Positions 1 to 11,220 are shown, counted from the first letter of the stretch. The stretch: DNA of 64,000 nt from Amorphophallus konjac (GCA_022559845.1 CM040123.1:321823933-321887932), one strand, 5' to 3'. Notes: generated by a model from the sequence alone, not told the origin. Numbers and translations: made by a program.

Positions 1-2480
1 ATGCCAAGTGAACACTCGGCCCGGTGAGCTGGCAACTAAGAACCTCTAAATAGCATCCTAGAACCTCGAGGAAGAACCGCCGCACCTGAAACGCAGGGGT
101 GAGCCTCCTGTCACTGGTTCAGTTGGGATCCTGCGAAACCCCAACTGAGAACAACGGCGGCACACAAAGCAGTAACTACAAGAACAACAGTAGCAACAAT
201 AACAGTAAACACGGTGACCGGTCAAAACTCGGCACTACAACTGCTCCTACTGTACCGGTCAAGCGGAAAGAGAAATCCCGATCTCACAGTCGGGGACCGG
301 ACCACACTAACACCACTTACCGAGGTAAAACCTACAGCAATCCCGTCGTAGAGGCCTGTCTCCCAGGACAAGGCCAACCAGGACATGCTGTCCAAGGTGC
401 AACCCCGACCACTTGGTCGCGGGCATCGCACTAACCAGACGCAACCTCGGTGAAGCTACTAGCACCCTGGCCACTACCTAGGAAACACCGGACGGTCTAG
501 AAAACCACGTCTCGCAGACGGGAAACAGAACCTGGAAACAGGAGAGTCACGTCTCACGTGACAGGAGTACCTGTCCACCAGAAGCAAGGCCGGATGCGTC
601 CACTGACGTCTTAGACCGTGCCTCAGGTGTCCCCCTTAACCTCTGGTGGAACGGGGACACCGTACTAGTAACCATAGAATAAGTGACTAGCTGGGGTCGC
701 GCTCGTCAGCGCGAGTCCAATCACCCCCAACCACGTGTGCACACACAGACCGTGCATCCCTGGTCTGGCCCTCTGACTGATTTTCCCCTCAGCCGGACTC
801 TGGCTGCAAGACGTGGGGCCCTACCGTAACCAGTCTAAAAACTGTCTCTCGGGGTAGTCTCGCCACCACTCCTGAGTGAGACCACTCGCGTGTCGGAAGG
901 TTACGACTAGTGGGGAGTCACTGGTGTGACCACTCTCCAAGGAGAAACTCCGAGAAACACACACGCACCCTACGCGAAAGTCGAGAAGAACCAAGTGGCA
1001 TCGAGCCACTGGACTGTGGACAGTCCTCTAGACTCACTAAATCCAACGGTCCTTGAGTCACAAGACTCGGGGTTAAGACCGTCGTATGTAACAGCACACG
1101 GCCATCAATCTAGTCTAATCCCTAGGTCTAAAATCACGGTAGCATGAATATCGAGGTAGTTCACAAGCCGCCGAGACCACTCCCTCAAAAGGGAACTCAA
1201 GAGACCCTCCAGCCTCAGGCTGGGTAAGTGGACTCACGGTCCATAGGACACACACGGCCCACGTGGAAAGCACAGAAGCACGATTCCCAAGGTAACTCAC
1301 AAGCCGCCATATCGATTCCCCATCCCAGGGAAAAGCGGGAAACCTCCAACTCTAGGCTGGATGACTAGACTCACAGTCCAAGGCCATACACTTGGCCCAG
1401 TCGGGAATCATCTTCCGGGTAAACCAACGACATGCGAGGGAACCCCTCCGCACTCATACTGATACACGGTGACTCGATCGAGCGTAACACAAAGTCCAGA
1501 ACACACACACACACCTACTGGCACGCTAGTCGAGATAACACGACACCTCCATACATCCCAGAAAGATGGACATGGAACCCACGGGGTGTCCGGGACACTC
1601 ACGAGGTCGAAGGTCAACCACTGGGTCACAACCAGGTTGACCGGAGACCAATATAACGCGAACCCGACATCGCAAGCACGGGAATCGCCTGGCGGTCCTC
1701 TCTTGGGCCGCCACACGACTCTAGCAGCCCAACCTTAGGCCGCCACAAGTACTGTAGCAGCTCAACAATGAGCCGCCACACCTTGGGTCGCGAAAGAACA
1801 AGCAGTCCTATATAGGGCCGCAATAGGGCATGTAGCGGGCGTACCTTCGGCCTCCAGACCCCAAAACCTCAACCGGGTAAAGGCAACGGTCAAAACGCCT
1901 CGCAGGCCACGTCGACCAACTGGGCTTAGCGGTCGGACCTTCGGCCGCCACCTGGGCTCTGGCGGCTCATTGTGCGGCCGCCAAGCCCAACCCACGCACG
2001 GAAAGGTTAAAACGGTCGAACGGGGACTACCAGAAGGATGTGGCGGTCACTGGAAGGACCGCCACACTTTCGAAAAATAGAGAACGGCGGGAAACGCCCC
2101 AAAAACCTGATCCACGCCCCAATCACCCCTGAGTGATGGGGAAATAAAGGGGAATCCATCCCCAAGCCCCTAGGCATGCATCTAAATCCCTGGATCGGCC
2201 AAAAACGTCACGAAATGAGAGATCCGGCTCACTCCCCAAAAACATGGATTTCCCAAAAAGTGAAAAGAACCCCACTCGGCTCGCCACGAGCTACCATATC
2301 CATGAAAAATGAAGTACACGAGCTGAGGGTCCATCTCCCTACCTTCACCAAAGATTTCACGTGCCGTGGACGTCGATCCACGAAGAAACGCTGTTTAAAC
2401 CCTCGCCGGCTCGCGATCGCGCCACCGAGCTTCCACGCGGCCTCGTCCCTCGATCCTCGACCTGTTCCTTGATCCTCGCC
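1..2480 (-). repeat. Diverged gypsy LTR, related to the LTRs of the 17359-52498 element
   Basis: This stretch is colinear with the LTRs at 17359-19789 and 50072-52498 but clearly diverged. Matching islands include the block near 90-150 (GCAGGGGTGAGCCTC), the block near 735-860 that parallels 18163-18285 (a GTGTGCACAC...CAGACCGT block followed by GGGGCCCT.CGGTAACCAG), and the block near 2176-2330 that parallels about 19004-19130 (ATGCATCTA..., CCCCACTCGGC). The left end lies outside the window and the right end is approximate. Short ORFs inside are not conserved against the other copies and are not called. It is probably a solo or truncated LTR of a sister family in the same orientation. Confidence 0.6.
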
Positions 2481-2529
2481 GGTTACTGCTCTCGCACTCT
2501 CCCACCTTCTCTCTAACCTGCGCAGCCAG

Positions 2530-3440
2530 CCAAGCCCATGCCACCACCGCCTTGTACGCCGTCACCTCCCTCCTCTAATCATACACAGTCGTCCCACCTG
2601 CCACTCTGCAAACCACCACCTTCGCAGCGGCCCTCCTGTGTAGCTTCTCCTCACCCCTGCGCACACTGCTAACCTCTCTCCTCCACACCTGCCCACACCT
2701 TCTCCACACACGGGACCCTACCCCTCTCCGACTGCAACACCCATCGTCTCTCCTCCCGTCGCGACCGACAACGCCCGTCGCCCATGCACCTCCCCCCTCC
2801 GCCAACGTCGACCCATCCCACCGTTCCCTCTCCACACACACACGCATCGGTCGACCCTCTCCCTCGCCTCCGGCTCTCACCCACACCACCGCGGCAGCCC
2901 CACTGTCGCACTGCCCTTTCTCTCTCTAACAGCACCCTGCCCCTCTCTCTTCTCTCCCACGTAGCTCTCTCTCACTCTCTTCACTGCACACATGCGGCGC
3001 CGGCCAACTCTCTCCCTCTTCCTCACACCCACATGCACACACCTTCCCCTCTCTCTCTCTTCTGCACACACACCAGCGGCCACCTGACCCACAGTCGCAC
3101 TCTCTCTCTTCTTTCTCACGCTCTCTCTCTCCCTCTTCTGCACACACCCAGCCCACGTCGCTCTCTCTCCCCCTCGACCGTCTCTCTCTCTCTAACCCTC
3201 TCACCGCGAGCTACCCCCCTCACGATCTCTCTTTCTCTCTCTCTCCCCCTCCGTCTCTTTCTCTCTTCTCTCAATCTCTCTCTTCCTCCCTCTTCTCTCT
3301 CACACCACACACACACTAATATATATATATATTTATTATTAAATCCCACACCACCATTATCTCTATCTATCTCTATCCTTCTCCAATTAATTATTTTTAT
3401 TATCTCTCTAAAACTCTCTCTCTCTCTCTCAGGTATGCAT
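2530..3440. repeat. Pyrimidine-rich low-complexity tract, (CT)n with (CA)n
   Basis: The plus strand is almost entirely C and T, with runs of CTCTCTCT and CACACACA, and it ends in a short AT microsatellite near 3320-3345. An uninterrupted frame of 260 codons crosses it, but its product is only S, L, P, H and T in simple runs, as expected of CT repeats. No gene is supported here. Confidence 0.8.
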
Positions 3441-4340
3441 CCACACAGGTTGGGCGGCTATTTAAGGATCAAAGGAGTGGGCAATCACATTTCTACATTT
3501 CTCCAGGCTATCCCTTCACCTAATTTCTATATTTTTAATTTAGCTAGATTTTATTTGGAGTTGTAATTTTTATTTTATCAATTTGTAAACTTTAATTTGT
3601 GAGTAATAAAATCAATCTAGTGTTATTTTCTCTCTCTAATATTTTCTCTTTCTTCACCTTCTATTTCTTCTACCTTTCTCTCTCTATATTTCTCTCTTTA
3701 TATCCTCTAAATATCTTTAGGTAAATTTACACTTACGCAGTCTTAAATTTTAATATAAGAAAAATCATTCCATAAATTTTCTCATCTCAAAATATAAAGT
3801 TTTCAATTTTAAAATTCTAACCTCATGGGATCGACTCAGACTCGCCTTAATACTACGTTATTTATTTTTATTACGAGTTCGGTAAATAAATTTAAGATTG
3901 ACGGCCGTTGTGTTTAACGACGCACATTTCAGTACAGTCATTAAGCCTAGTTAATGAGGTCTTATTCCTAGTTTTGACTTTATATTCGTAATATTGGTTA
4001 TATTATGCACCATCCCTGATAGATTGCATGTCTTACATGGTTTAAATGCTTATTTTAAACTTATGTTACTTTCATGCCAAAACCTATACTCATGTATTAA
4101 TGATCATAATTTCATAAGATTCATAGACTTTGTAGTGATGTTTTGATCGATGTCTTTCACAATCTTACTCTTACCTTGAGTCTTTCATAAGTACATGGTG
4201 CGTACCCCGGTGCGTGGCAATTAGATACACTTTGCACTTATAGGCACACTTTCTTGGACTTGTGGTCCTCTCCGCCGGATATTCTTTCTGTCAGACTAGG
4301 TGAACTTGTTTCAAAGCCTCCATAAGACTCTGCGAGCCTG
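3441..4340. other. AT-rich LTR-like DNA without a gene
   Basis: No coding region is visible. A TATTTAA motif near 3469 is followed about 140 bp later by AATAAA near 3607, the compact promoter/polyadenylation spacing of an LTR R region. A GGGATCGACTCAGACTC segment near 3829 resembles LTR 3' portions. This may be the left part of an older LTR continued at 16675-17353 and 52504-53281, since removal of the two large insertions joins these pieces. That reconstruction is inference. Confidence 0.3.
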
Positions 4341-4345
4341 AGATT
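4341..4345. repeat. Left target-site duplication of the copia-like element (AGATT)
   Basis: AGATT directly precedes the LTR start TGTTGTGCCC, and the same five bases directly follow the right LTR at 16670-16674. Confidence 0.9.
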
Positions 4346-6697
4346 TGTTGTGCCCTTGTGGTTTTGATGATGGTTTTAATGGTGGTTTTGATGTTTGGCC
4401 TTTGTAGTGAGCTATTCACTGTGAGTCATCTTGTGTGAGTCAAATCGCTAGTATTCACTTTCTGATCATAATGCAGTTCTTCATTAGTTCTAATATGGCA
4501 TTGCATAATTGATTATGTTCAGTCATGTTATACATTGGTCTTCAGGCGTCCCAAGTATGCATATTGTTTCAGGTTCTCCAAGTCTATACAATGAAGTCTG
4601 ATCATTGCATTTGCATTCACAATGTCTTCACATTTGAAGTCTGTACATCGGACTGCTTCTTTTGAAGTCTATACATTGTGGCCTTGAAACTTCAAGTATA
4701 TACACCTTCAGTTGAACGCAAAGTGTATACGTTGCAGCGTTAACTCATTGGGCTGCAGCGTCAACTCAGCAAGTATGCACATCGTATTCAGACTTTCAAG
4801 TCTATACACTCCATCTTCATAGGTTTAAAGTCTGTTCAGCATGCCTTGGTATTCACAGCCTTTAAAGTCTGTACATTGGTTCAGACTCCTAAAAGTCTGT
4901 ACAACGTGAAGTCTAAACATTATTTTCAGGGCTTGTCTTTGTGTCGTTTTGGTCCATTGCGTGCAGAACATTGCAGCACCTCGTGTTGCTTTCTGTGCCA
5001 CCTCGTGTTGTTTCTTCAGTATTTAGTTGCTCATCTCGAGTCATCCTTTTTATTTTTGCTCTTGTATTTTCGTGTCACTTACTGTAGTTACTCGAGTCAT
5101 TTTCCTGCTTTCTTTGGTTTATCACGTGTCGTTGTAGCCGTTCCTGTCTTCTGTCCTCGTGTTGTCTTTCCTAGACCCCGTGTCTTTCTTGCTTTGTGAC
5201 CACACTTCGTGTCAGTTTCTGTCTTCATCTTCGAGTTGGTTTCAGTCCATGTTGTTTTCGTGTCGTTTTCGTCTTCGAGTTGGTTTCAGTCCATGTTGTT
5301 CTCGTGCCGTTCTCTTTGCTGTTTGTTATGTCGTGTTGTTTTTTGTATTCGTGTCTTCGTGTTATTCTTGTGTTTATGTCCTCGTCTTGTTTGTTTCTAT
5401 CTTCGTTCAGGTTCCCTCTGATCGCGTGTTTGTCTACCGTTTCGCTCCGTGAGACTTCCTTCTCACCTCGTGCTGCTCTCATGAGACCTCGTGTCGTTCT
5501 CTTTATAGTATTTGTTTTGTCACCCTTGAACCTCGTGTCGTTCTCTTTGTAGTGTTTGTTTTGTCACCACTGTATCTCGTGTCGTTCTCAGTATAGTGCA
5601 CCTCTTGTCGTTCCTTCATACCTCGTGCTGTTTCAGCTTGAGTGTCAACCGACTCATTTCAGGTAGATATATATAGCGAACTCTGAGTATTAATGGTCTT
5701 TATCTCCTTGCAGGTCCGAGGAAGAATATTCCCCAATAATTGGGCTGCACGTGATCCAATACTAGAGGAACAAATTCGAAAAGGGCACGTGGCAGGAAGG
5801 TTCTGGATCGAGCGTGGGAGGCACACGCACTTTCTACCCTATCCTCCTGCTGGCTGCTGATATAAAAAGAAGAAAGGCTGATCGAGCAAAGGGTAAGAGA
5901 GGGTGAGCCAAAAAGAATAGAGGAGCAGAGATCGAAAGAGAAAAAGAGTAGAAGAAGAGGAGAAGAGAAGAGACAGAGAGTGCCTACGAAAGAGGAAGAA
6001 GAGAAAGAGAGAGAGAGAGCTCGTGAGGGTTAAGAGAAAAAGAAAGTGAGAGAGAAGAGAAGAGGAAGAGAAGCTTACCTGAAGATCTGTCTACTGGACC
6101 TTGGATCAAATCCAGGCCAGTCAGCTCCATGTGAGCCACATCTGTGTTATCTTTCTTTACAGCTTTCTGATCGCTGTGTATTTTTCCTTTCTTATTTTTT
6201 TCCTTTCTCATTTGGTTAGCTGTGTACTTCCGATCCTCTGGACTGAGGTCGGGTCCCTCCTGGTCTGGAGGAAGAGAGGTCTGCGACCTCTAGTCTGCAA
6301 GTGGCTGGAAGTCACTTGTGTGTTCCCTCCAGTTTGGAGGAAGGGAGATCTGATCTCCGGTTCTGGACTTGTGGGTTGCAAGTCCAGAGGTCCCTCCTGG
6401 TCTGGAGGAAGAGAGGCTCTGCCTCTGGTGGGTTGCTGGTAGTAGAGTGCTACTGGCTGGTTCACTGGTAGTGGGGCTGCTACCAGTGGGGTTCCCTCTT
6501 GGTATAGAGGAAGAGAGACGCGAGTCTCTGGTTTCTAGTGACCGTGGGTTGCTAGAGGTTCCCTCTAGGTAGGAGGAAGAGGGGAGTTTGTTCCCCTGGG
6601 TAAGCTGTGTATCAGCTTCTATTGGCAAGCTGTGTTGCCCAGCTGTTAGTGTAGCCACACTTGGTTGAGTGTGGGGTGGATGTAGGTCTGGAGGACC
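4346..6697 (+). repeat. Left (5') LTR of the copia-like element, main part
   Basis: It aligns from end to end with 14108-16461 and is then interrupted at the inversion breakpoint. The missing 3' 208 bp of this LTR are present in reverse at 6957-7164. The main part (2352 bp) plus the inverted tail (208 bp) is 2 bp short of the right LTR length (2562 bp). The U3 portion holds many AAGTCTRTACA copies (about 4530-4930), then CTCGTGTCGTT-type subrepeats (about 4945-5635). Confidence 0.9.
5861..5867 (+). promoter_or_regulatory. TATA box of the left copia LTR
   Basis: TATAAAA within GCTGATATAAAAAGAAG, conserved in the right LTR at 15623-15629. It is followed by a purine-rich leader and lies downstream of the U3 subrepeats, so transcription should begin about 30 bp further on. 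Confidence 0.6.
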
Positions 6698-6825
6698 TTT
6701 AATAAATCTGGGAGAACTGATTGCACAATTGAAAGAATAGGCTCATTAATAGATTTAGCATAACTATTTAGATTAGCAAGCCATGCACTGAAGTGTGTAC
6801 CACTAAAAATCGGTGGATTAGCCAT
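6698..6825 (-). pseudogene. gag: Inverted N-terminal fragment of the copia-like Gag
   Basis: Reading leftward from the ATG at 6825, the frame gives about 42 residues beginning MANPPIFSGTHFSAWLANL, a typical copia Gag N-terminus (hydrophobic PPIFSG, then a W). It lies just downstream of the inverted primer site, as expected for gag. It is cut at the breakpoint at 6698, and the remainder of Gag begins at 7165 on the other strand. In this copy the start codon is therefore separated from the gene and no full-length Gag can be made. Confidence 0.75.
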
Positions 6826-6942
6826 GGGAACAAATAGCAAGTAGATTCGAGGCAACAAGAGTATTGATGCACTAAAAACAGATAAGCATCGAAGACTACA
6901 AGATCGGATATGCAGGTCGCTGGACCTTCTAGGCAGACACCC

Positions 6943-6954
6943 GCTCTGATACCA
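6943..6954 (-). other. Inverted primer binding site (initiator Met tRNA type)
   Basis: The minus strand reads TGGTATCAGAGC two bases after the LTR end CCCTAACA. This is the usual plant LTR retrotransposon primer site complementary to the 3' end of tRNA-iMet. It points the wrong way relative to the rest of the element. Confidence 0.9.
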
Positions 6955-6956
6955 AT

Positions 6957-7164
6957 TGTTAGGGCGCAATGCCCCGATACAGAGGGGGGTGAATGTATCC
7001 TTCTACAATTAATGCCCAAATAAAAACTCAAGTGCTGGACGCAATCTCAGAATAAAACCAAATTCAATTAAGCCAATGAGCAAACACATGAGACGCGCCT
7101 ATTCAAGCATCTAGCGGAAGCACACTCACAACGTAAACCACTGCTCAAGAGATTTTAAGGTGGT
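6957..7164 (-). repeat. Inverted 3' end of the left copia LTR
   Basis: Reverse complement of 16462-16669 with only scattered differences, ending with the LTR terminus (TGTTAGGG on the plus strand). Confidence 0.9.
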
Positions 7165-7685
7165 CAGAAAGCTTTTAATCTGATGAAAGCAGCTATTGAC
7201 AGAGCCTTATGGTCTTGTCTTCATGATTGTAGTTCTGCTAAAGATGTTCTGAACATGCTGAAGCGAATTCAGAAGACAAAGAAGGACAGCTGCATGATGG
7301 CTGATAGAAATAATCAAGGTAGCATTCAAGATGAAGATGATGAGGTAAATCCTTTTGAAAATTATACTGTAGATGATTGGGAAAATGCATATGCTGAATT
7401 GCTAGAATCACATGAGAGCTTAAGAAGTCAGTATAAAAAGTTGAAAAAGAATACTGGGTTAGAAAGGTCTAGATCCCCATGTGAAAATTGCTCCAGTATC
7501 AAGCAACTTCATGATACCTGTCTATCTGATATTCGTAGGTATAAAAATCAGAACGAAAACTTGATGAAGGAATGTGAATGTCTGAAATCTGATCTAAATA
7601 AGCTGAAATCTGAAGATAATTCTCTTAGGCCTTCTTTATTTGTCGATCAGGATAAGGCGTTCGACCCAAAAGGGTCGAACAAAGC
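7165..7685 (+). pseudogene. gag: Copia-like Gag, middle fragment (coiled coil)
   Basis: The frame is open from the inversion breakpoint. The first part (AAIDRALWSCLHDCSSAKDV) resembles the copia Gag region in which many units contribute S-A-K-(D/E) before a W or L helix. It is followed by an acidic DDWENAYAELLESHESL stretch and a Lys/Glu/Leu coiled coil with a CENC motif. The frame is then broken by the small foldback insertion starting at 7686. Gag is expected to form the virus-like particle. The fragment lacks its start codon, which lies in the inverted segment. Confidence 0.65.
7659..7680. repeat. Short perfect hairpin beside the gag insertion
   Basis: GTTCGACCC, loop AAAA, GGGTCGAAC: nine perfect base pairs. 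It lies 5 bp before the foldback insertion and may be part of the same event. Confidence 0.6.
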
Positions 7686-7776
7686 TTGTCGGCCCGAATA
7701 AGCAGGGCTGTGTGTGAGTGCAGTAGGTGGGCCCCATATATTTTCTCTCTCACCGTTTTGTTAACCCGGCCGACAA
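7686..7776. mobile_element. 91-bp foldback (MITE-like) insertion in gag
   Basis: The 91 bp begin with TTGTCGGCC and end with its exact reverse complement GGCCGACAA. The content (GC-rich, with TATATTTTCTCTCTC) is unlike the A-rich gag around it. Gag frames on the two sides differ by one base, and 91 is 3 x 30 + 1, so removal of the segment would bring both parts into one frame. No clear target duplication is seen, and the exact borders (possibly including the hairpin at 7659-7680) are uncertain. Confidence 0.5.
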
Positions 7777-9382
7777 TTCGATAAACAAACTGGCCCTTAG
7801 AAAGTTCTCCAAAGAAAATGAAGAAAGTTTAGAGAAACTAAAAAAAGAGAACATTCTGATGATTGAGAAAATTGAAGCCATAAAATTTGTGAATGTGGAA
7901 TTACAGAAAGATATTGAAGAGAAAGAAAAAGATTTGAAGAAATTTATGGCTGGAAGAAAACTTGAAACTAACTCAGAAGATCAGATTTTAATTAATGAGT
8001 TAATTCAGAATGACAAGCTTAAGGAAGAAAATGAGAAGTTAAAAGTGCTGAACTCCACTATGTCTGAGAGGCTTTTAGCTTTAGAAAAAGGAAAATCTGT
8101 TTACTTTGAAGAATCTGAAAAAATGAAAAATCTGGAACAAGAAGTTGAGGATTGCAAAATTGCAAACAAAGTGCTAAGTGAATGTGTAAATTGCAATGAA
8201 CAAGAAATTGTCAGTTATGAAATACACATCGTTTCTCTGGAAAATGAAATTGAAGATTTGAATAAATCCCTGTCAAAATTTGTGAAAGGACAAGAAAATC
8301 TGGACAGGTTGTTAGGTGTTAAGGTCAATACTCAAAAGGAAGGGTTAGACTACAACGATATAAATAAAAAGGCTTTCAAAAATAAGCTAATGACATCTTT
8401 TATCAAAGCATCAGATGTAGCCACCACCTCAGAAAACAAACAACCAAATGTTCAGAAGAATCAGAAATAAACAAAAGTTATTGATAAGGTTAGTCATGTG
8501 AAGAAAGGATTGGATCACACTGAAAATGTGCATACTGTAAAACACACTGATATACCGAGACATGCACATAAGAGGGAAATCATGAAATGTCATTACTGTC
8601 ACAAGATAGGCCATTTGATGCATGAGTGTGAATTAAAAGAACTGGATGATTTAAGTGCTGAAATGATGGATGCTGGGAAATATCATGATAGAAATCCTGT
8701 TGCTCATTCAAAGAAAAGTGAATGCTCGCATTGTGGTAGATTAGGCCACACCTTTGTTCAATGTTGGTTTGCTAATGGAAAGAAAAAATCACTCTCACAT
8801 CATGCTAAATCTTATGCTAACCAACATGCTCTTAATATCAACAAAACTGCTTCTCTGAACCAGCATGTCAAATGTTTTAATTGTAACAAGCTTGGGCACA
8901 AGGCCACTGAATGTTGGGCAAGCTTTTTTAGAAGAGAGTCTCATTTCTGCTCCCATTGTGGGAAGCATGGCCATGCAGTCAAGGACTGCTGGCATGTCCA
9001 GGGTAGGAATAGAAATTTCAAAGAATTTGGTAGGAACAAACATGTTCTTAAAAGAATTCCTGTTTGCTCAAATTGTAGAAAACCAGACCACCACGTTGCT
9101 GCTTGCTGGGTGGCTGGTCATGAAAGAAAAAAAATTCATAATTATAACAGAAACCCTCATGCTCACTCTTATAATACTCAAGTTCATGCTAGTGTACATA
9201 AGAGGAACATGAAACCTGCTAGTTCATGCCACTATTGTGGGCTGTCTGGGCATTCAATGCATAATTGTTTTATCATGAACTCTGACGACTATTTGGCACA
9301 GAAAAGGATGCAGGCAGTCCCAAAAGGGGCCAATTACTATGCAAGACCCAAGACCACTTGGGTACCTGCTAGTGAAAAATAG
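7777..9382 (+). pseudogene. gag: Copia-like Gag, C-terminal part with six CCHC zinc knuckles
   Basis: A long Lys/Glu/Leu coiled coil (about 7800-8330) is followed by six zinc knuckles of the CX2CX4HX4C type between 8588 and 9270, for example CHYCHKIGHLMHEC, CSHCGRLGHTFVQC and CFNCNKLGHKATEC. Several end in CW. The fifth (CSNCRKPDHHVAAC) has D where G is usual. Zinc knuckles bind genomic RNA during packaging; copia Gags usually have one or two. A stop (TAA, 8468-8470) splits the frame just before the knuckles, but the frame is otherwise continuous to the stop at 9380. No protease follows. Basic spacers rich in H, K and N separate the knuckles. Confidence 0.75.
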
Positions 9383-11213
9383 GAAGGTGCCTGCCAGGTG
9401 TGCCTTGGATGGAATAAAGGGGTAATAAACCAGGGCACATAAAACGACCCCATGCCTGAACGCTTCAGGTAAATCTACTGTTGCCTTCCTAATCTGAATT
9501 CAATTCTTAATCCATCAGACTGATGATTGTTGTTGAACATATAAACTGCATGTTTTAGACTAGACATGATTATCATGATTAGAACAATCTTACTTGTCTG
9601 GCATGCCCTTTGATCATCATGTTTGACCATTATGGTATATCAAATAGTAAGCTATCAAAGGTAGGGAAAATCTGTCTGGAGGTGCTTACTATGTGTGAAG
9701 TGGTCCTTCAGACCAAGTGCTCCGCCTAGTACCATAGGTCTTTCTACTGAACAGGGCAGCCTGAATGTGCATGAATCACAAATTCATTTGTTTAGTTTTC
9801 ATGGCAAACACTGCATGCTCTCTGGGGAAGCTTCATGCTCATAGTCAGGGGGAGGCATGCTATTTTTGACTCGTGCTCATTGCATTACATTCCACTTATT
9901 TGAAAAACCATAAGTTTGCTTCAACGTATTGCATTTCAACTGATAGCATGCATGTCATTCAATAAATAATTAACATTTCCAAGAGTTGTGTGTGAGATGT
10001 CCTTGCGTGGGCTGAAAAGGAGCTTGTCAGGTCATCTGGTATCTGAAGAACCTTTGTCTGCCAGTGTGGTTAATTGGTGCTGAGTTCAGTCATCTCATGA
10101 GGTTGCAGCTTATTGCTCAAGAGCACTCTCTGGTTACTAGATTGAATTTCCTTAGGAAGATTTTATTTGTGAGCTCCTTGGTCTTTACTCTCTAGAGTTA
10201 TCTCTCACTTGCTGCTTTGCTGTATGGAGTGCTTCTCATCTCATCTCATCTCTCTCCATTTTGTTTGTCACCTTCTTATCCTTGTCTTATCCCCTTTGGG
10301 TCAGAAATTCTCTTGAAGGAAAATTCCTTCTTATAGCTTTGTCACTCTTATGAGATTTGATCAGAATACCTTAAACCACCCAAAATCTATTGTAACAAGT
10401 TATACATGTTAATAAAGAACTTTAATGTATGGGGGTTATATTTGGTCCTTTAATCCTTCCAAGGTATTCCTCAATTGTTGGTCAACACATTGTAAAAATT
10501 TCTGTTAAATGGAAAAGCCTTGATGAGGATTTCGTTTTAACTGTAACTTATGTGAAGATGGCTGTGAGATAAAAAATTATGTTAAGTAAGGGTTCTGTCT
10601 TGTGTCTAAGATCTTGAGAGGTGCTACCAGGGAATACGCCATACCTTGTGGCAGAGCAATGGCAATTGTGGAGAAATAGATATTCTAGATCAAAGAAGTC
10701 TAGAGGTTCTGTCATGATACAATTAGCTATCTCTGTTTTTTTTTTATGGAAAAGTTGAAAAAAAAGAAGGGGAAAGAATAGTCAACAACAAAAAAAAAAA
10801 AATTTTCATTGGCATAAAGGTAGCCTGTCCTGAGTAACCAGGGATTCTGGTGTCTTATAAACATGTCTCCTTGTGTAAAAAGGGACAATTCTACCTAGTG
10901 CTCAACAAATTGGTTGACTCTGTATGCCCTCTCTTGTCCTTTAAATGAAGTAATGAACCGTGCTTAACTATCTATTTGGTATTTCTTTGCCTGACAAACA
11001 TAAGGAGTATTTTAATCGTAACCTTCTCTAGGCTAAGTACCTTTAACAGCTAGTTTTGTGATCATGTTGATTTAACGTCTTGAGGTAACTGACCAAGGTA
11101 TTTGGAAGAATATAATATATCCATATATTGAAGAGCGTACTTTAACGATCAATGGCTGTGTTACATATTGAATAAGGGCAGTCTGGGTAATTCCTGAAAA
11201 AGTTCGATAAGAG
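9383..11213. other. Gene-free internal region of the copia-like element
   Basis: About 1.8 kb with stops in all frames. It holds A-rich runs near 10735-10800 and no trace of protease, integrase, RT or RNase H motifs where a complete copia element would have pol. It may be remnant leader or noncoding DNA acquired with the downstream ORF. Confidence 0.6.
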
Positions 11214-11220
11214 TATAAAG
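11214..11220 (+). promoter_or_regulatory. Candidate TATA box for the accessory ORF
   Basis: TATAAAG in GAGTATAAAGTGACC, about 245 bp before the ATG at 11461. The following sequence is pyrimidine-rich like a plant 5' leader and has no upstream ATG-rich frames. It suggests that the ORF has its own promoter inside the element, which the sequence alone cannot prove. Confidence 0.4.

Larger units (their letters stand above)
6698..7164 (-). other. 467-bp internal inversion (LTR tail, primer site, gag start)
   Basis: In reverse complement this segment reads, in order, the last 208 bp of the LTR (matching 16462-16669 up to the CCCTAACA end), AT, the primer site TGGTATCAGAGC, a leader, and the start of gag. 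Read forward it does not match the right LTR. The left breakpoint follows GGAGGACC, where the right LTR continues with GA then ACCACC; the two bases GA are lost. The right breakpoint is GGTGGT next to CAGAAAGC, where gag resumes in plus orientation. The order can be explained by one inversion. Confidence 0.9.

Noticed and set aside
2784..3566. 260-codon plus-strand ORF
   Set aside because: Product is only simple S/L/P/H/T runs from CT and CA repeats; frames on both strands stay open for the same reason.
5159..5552. Overlapping 97-118 codon ORFs in the copia LTR, mirrored near 14958-15314
   Set aside because: They lie in U3 subrepeats, encode low-complexity F/V/L/S/C-rich peptides, and recur only through LTR identity.
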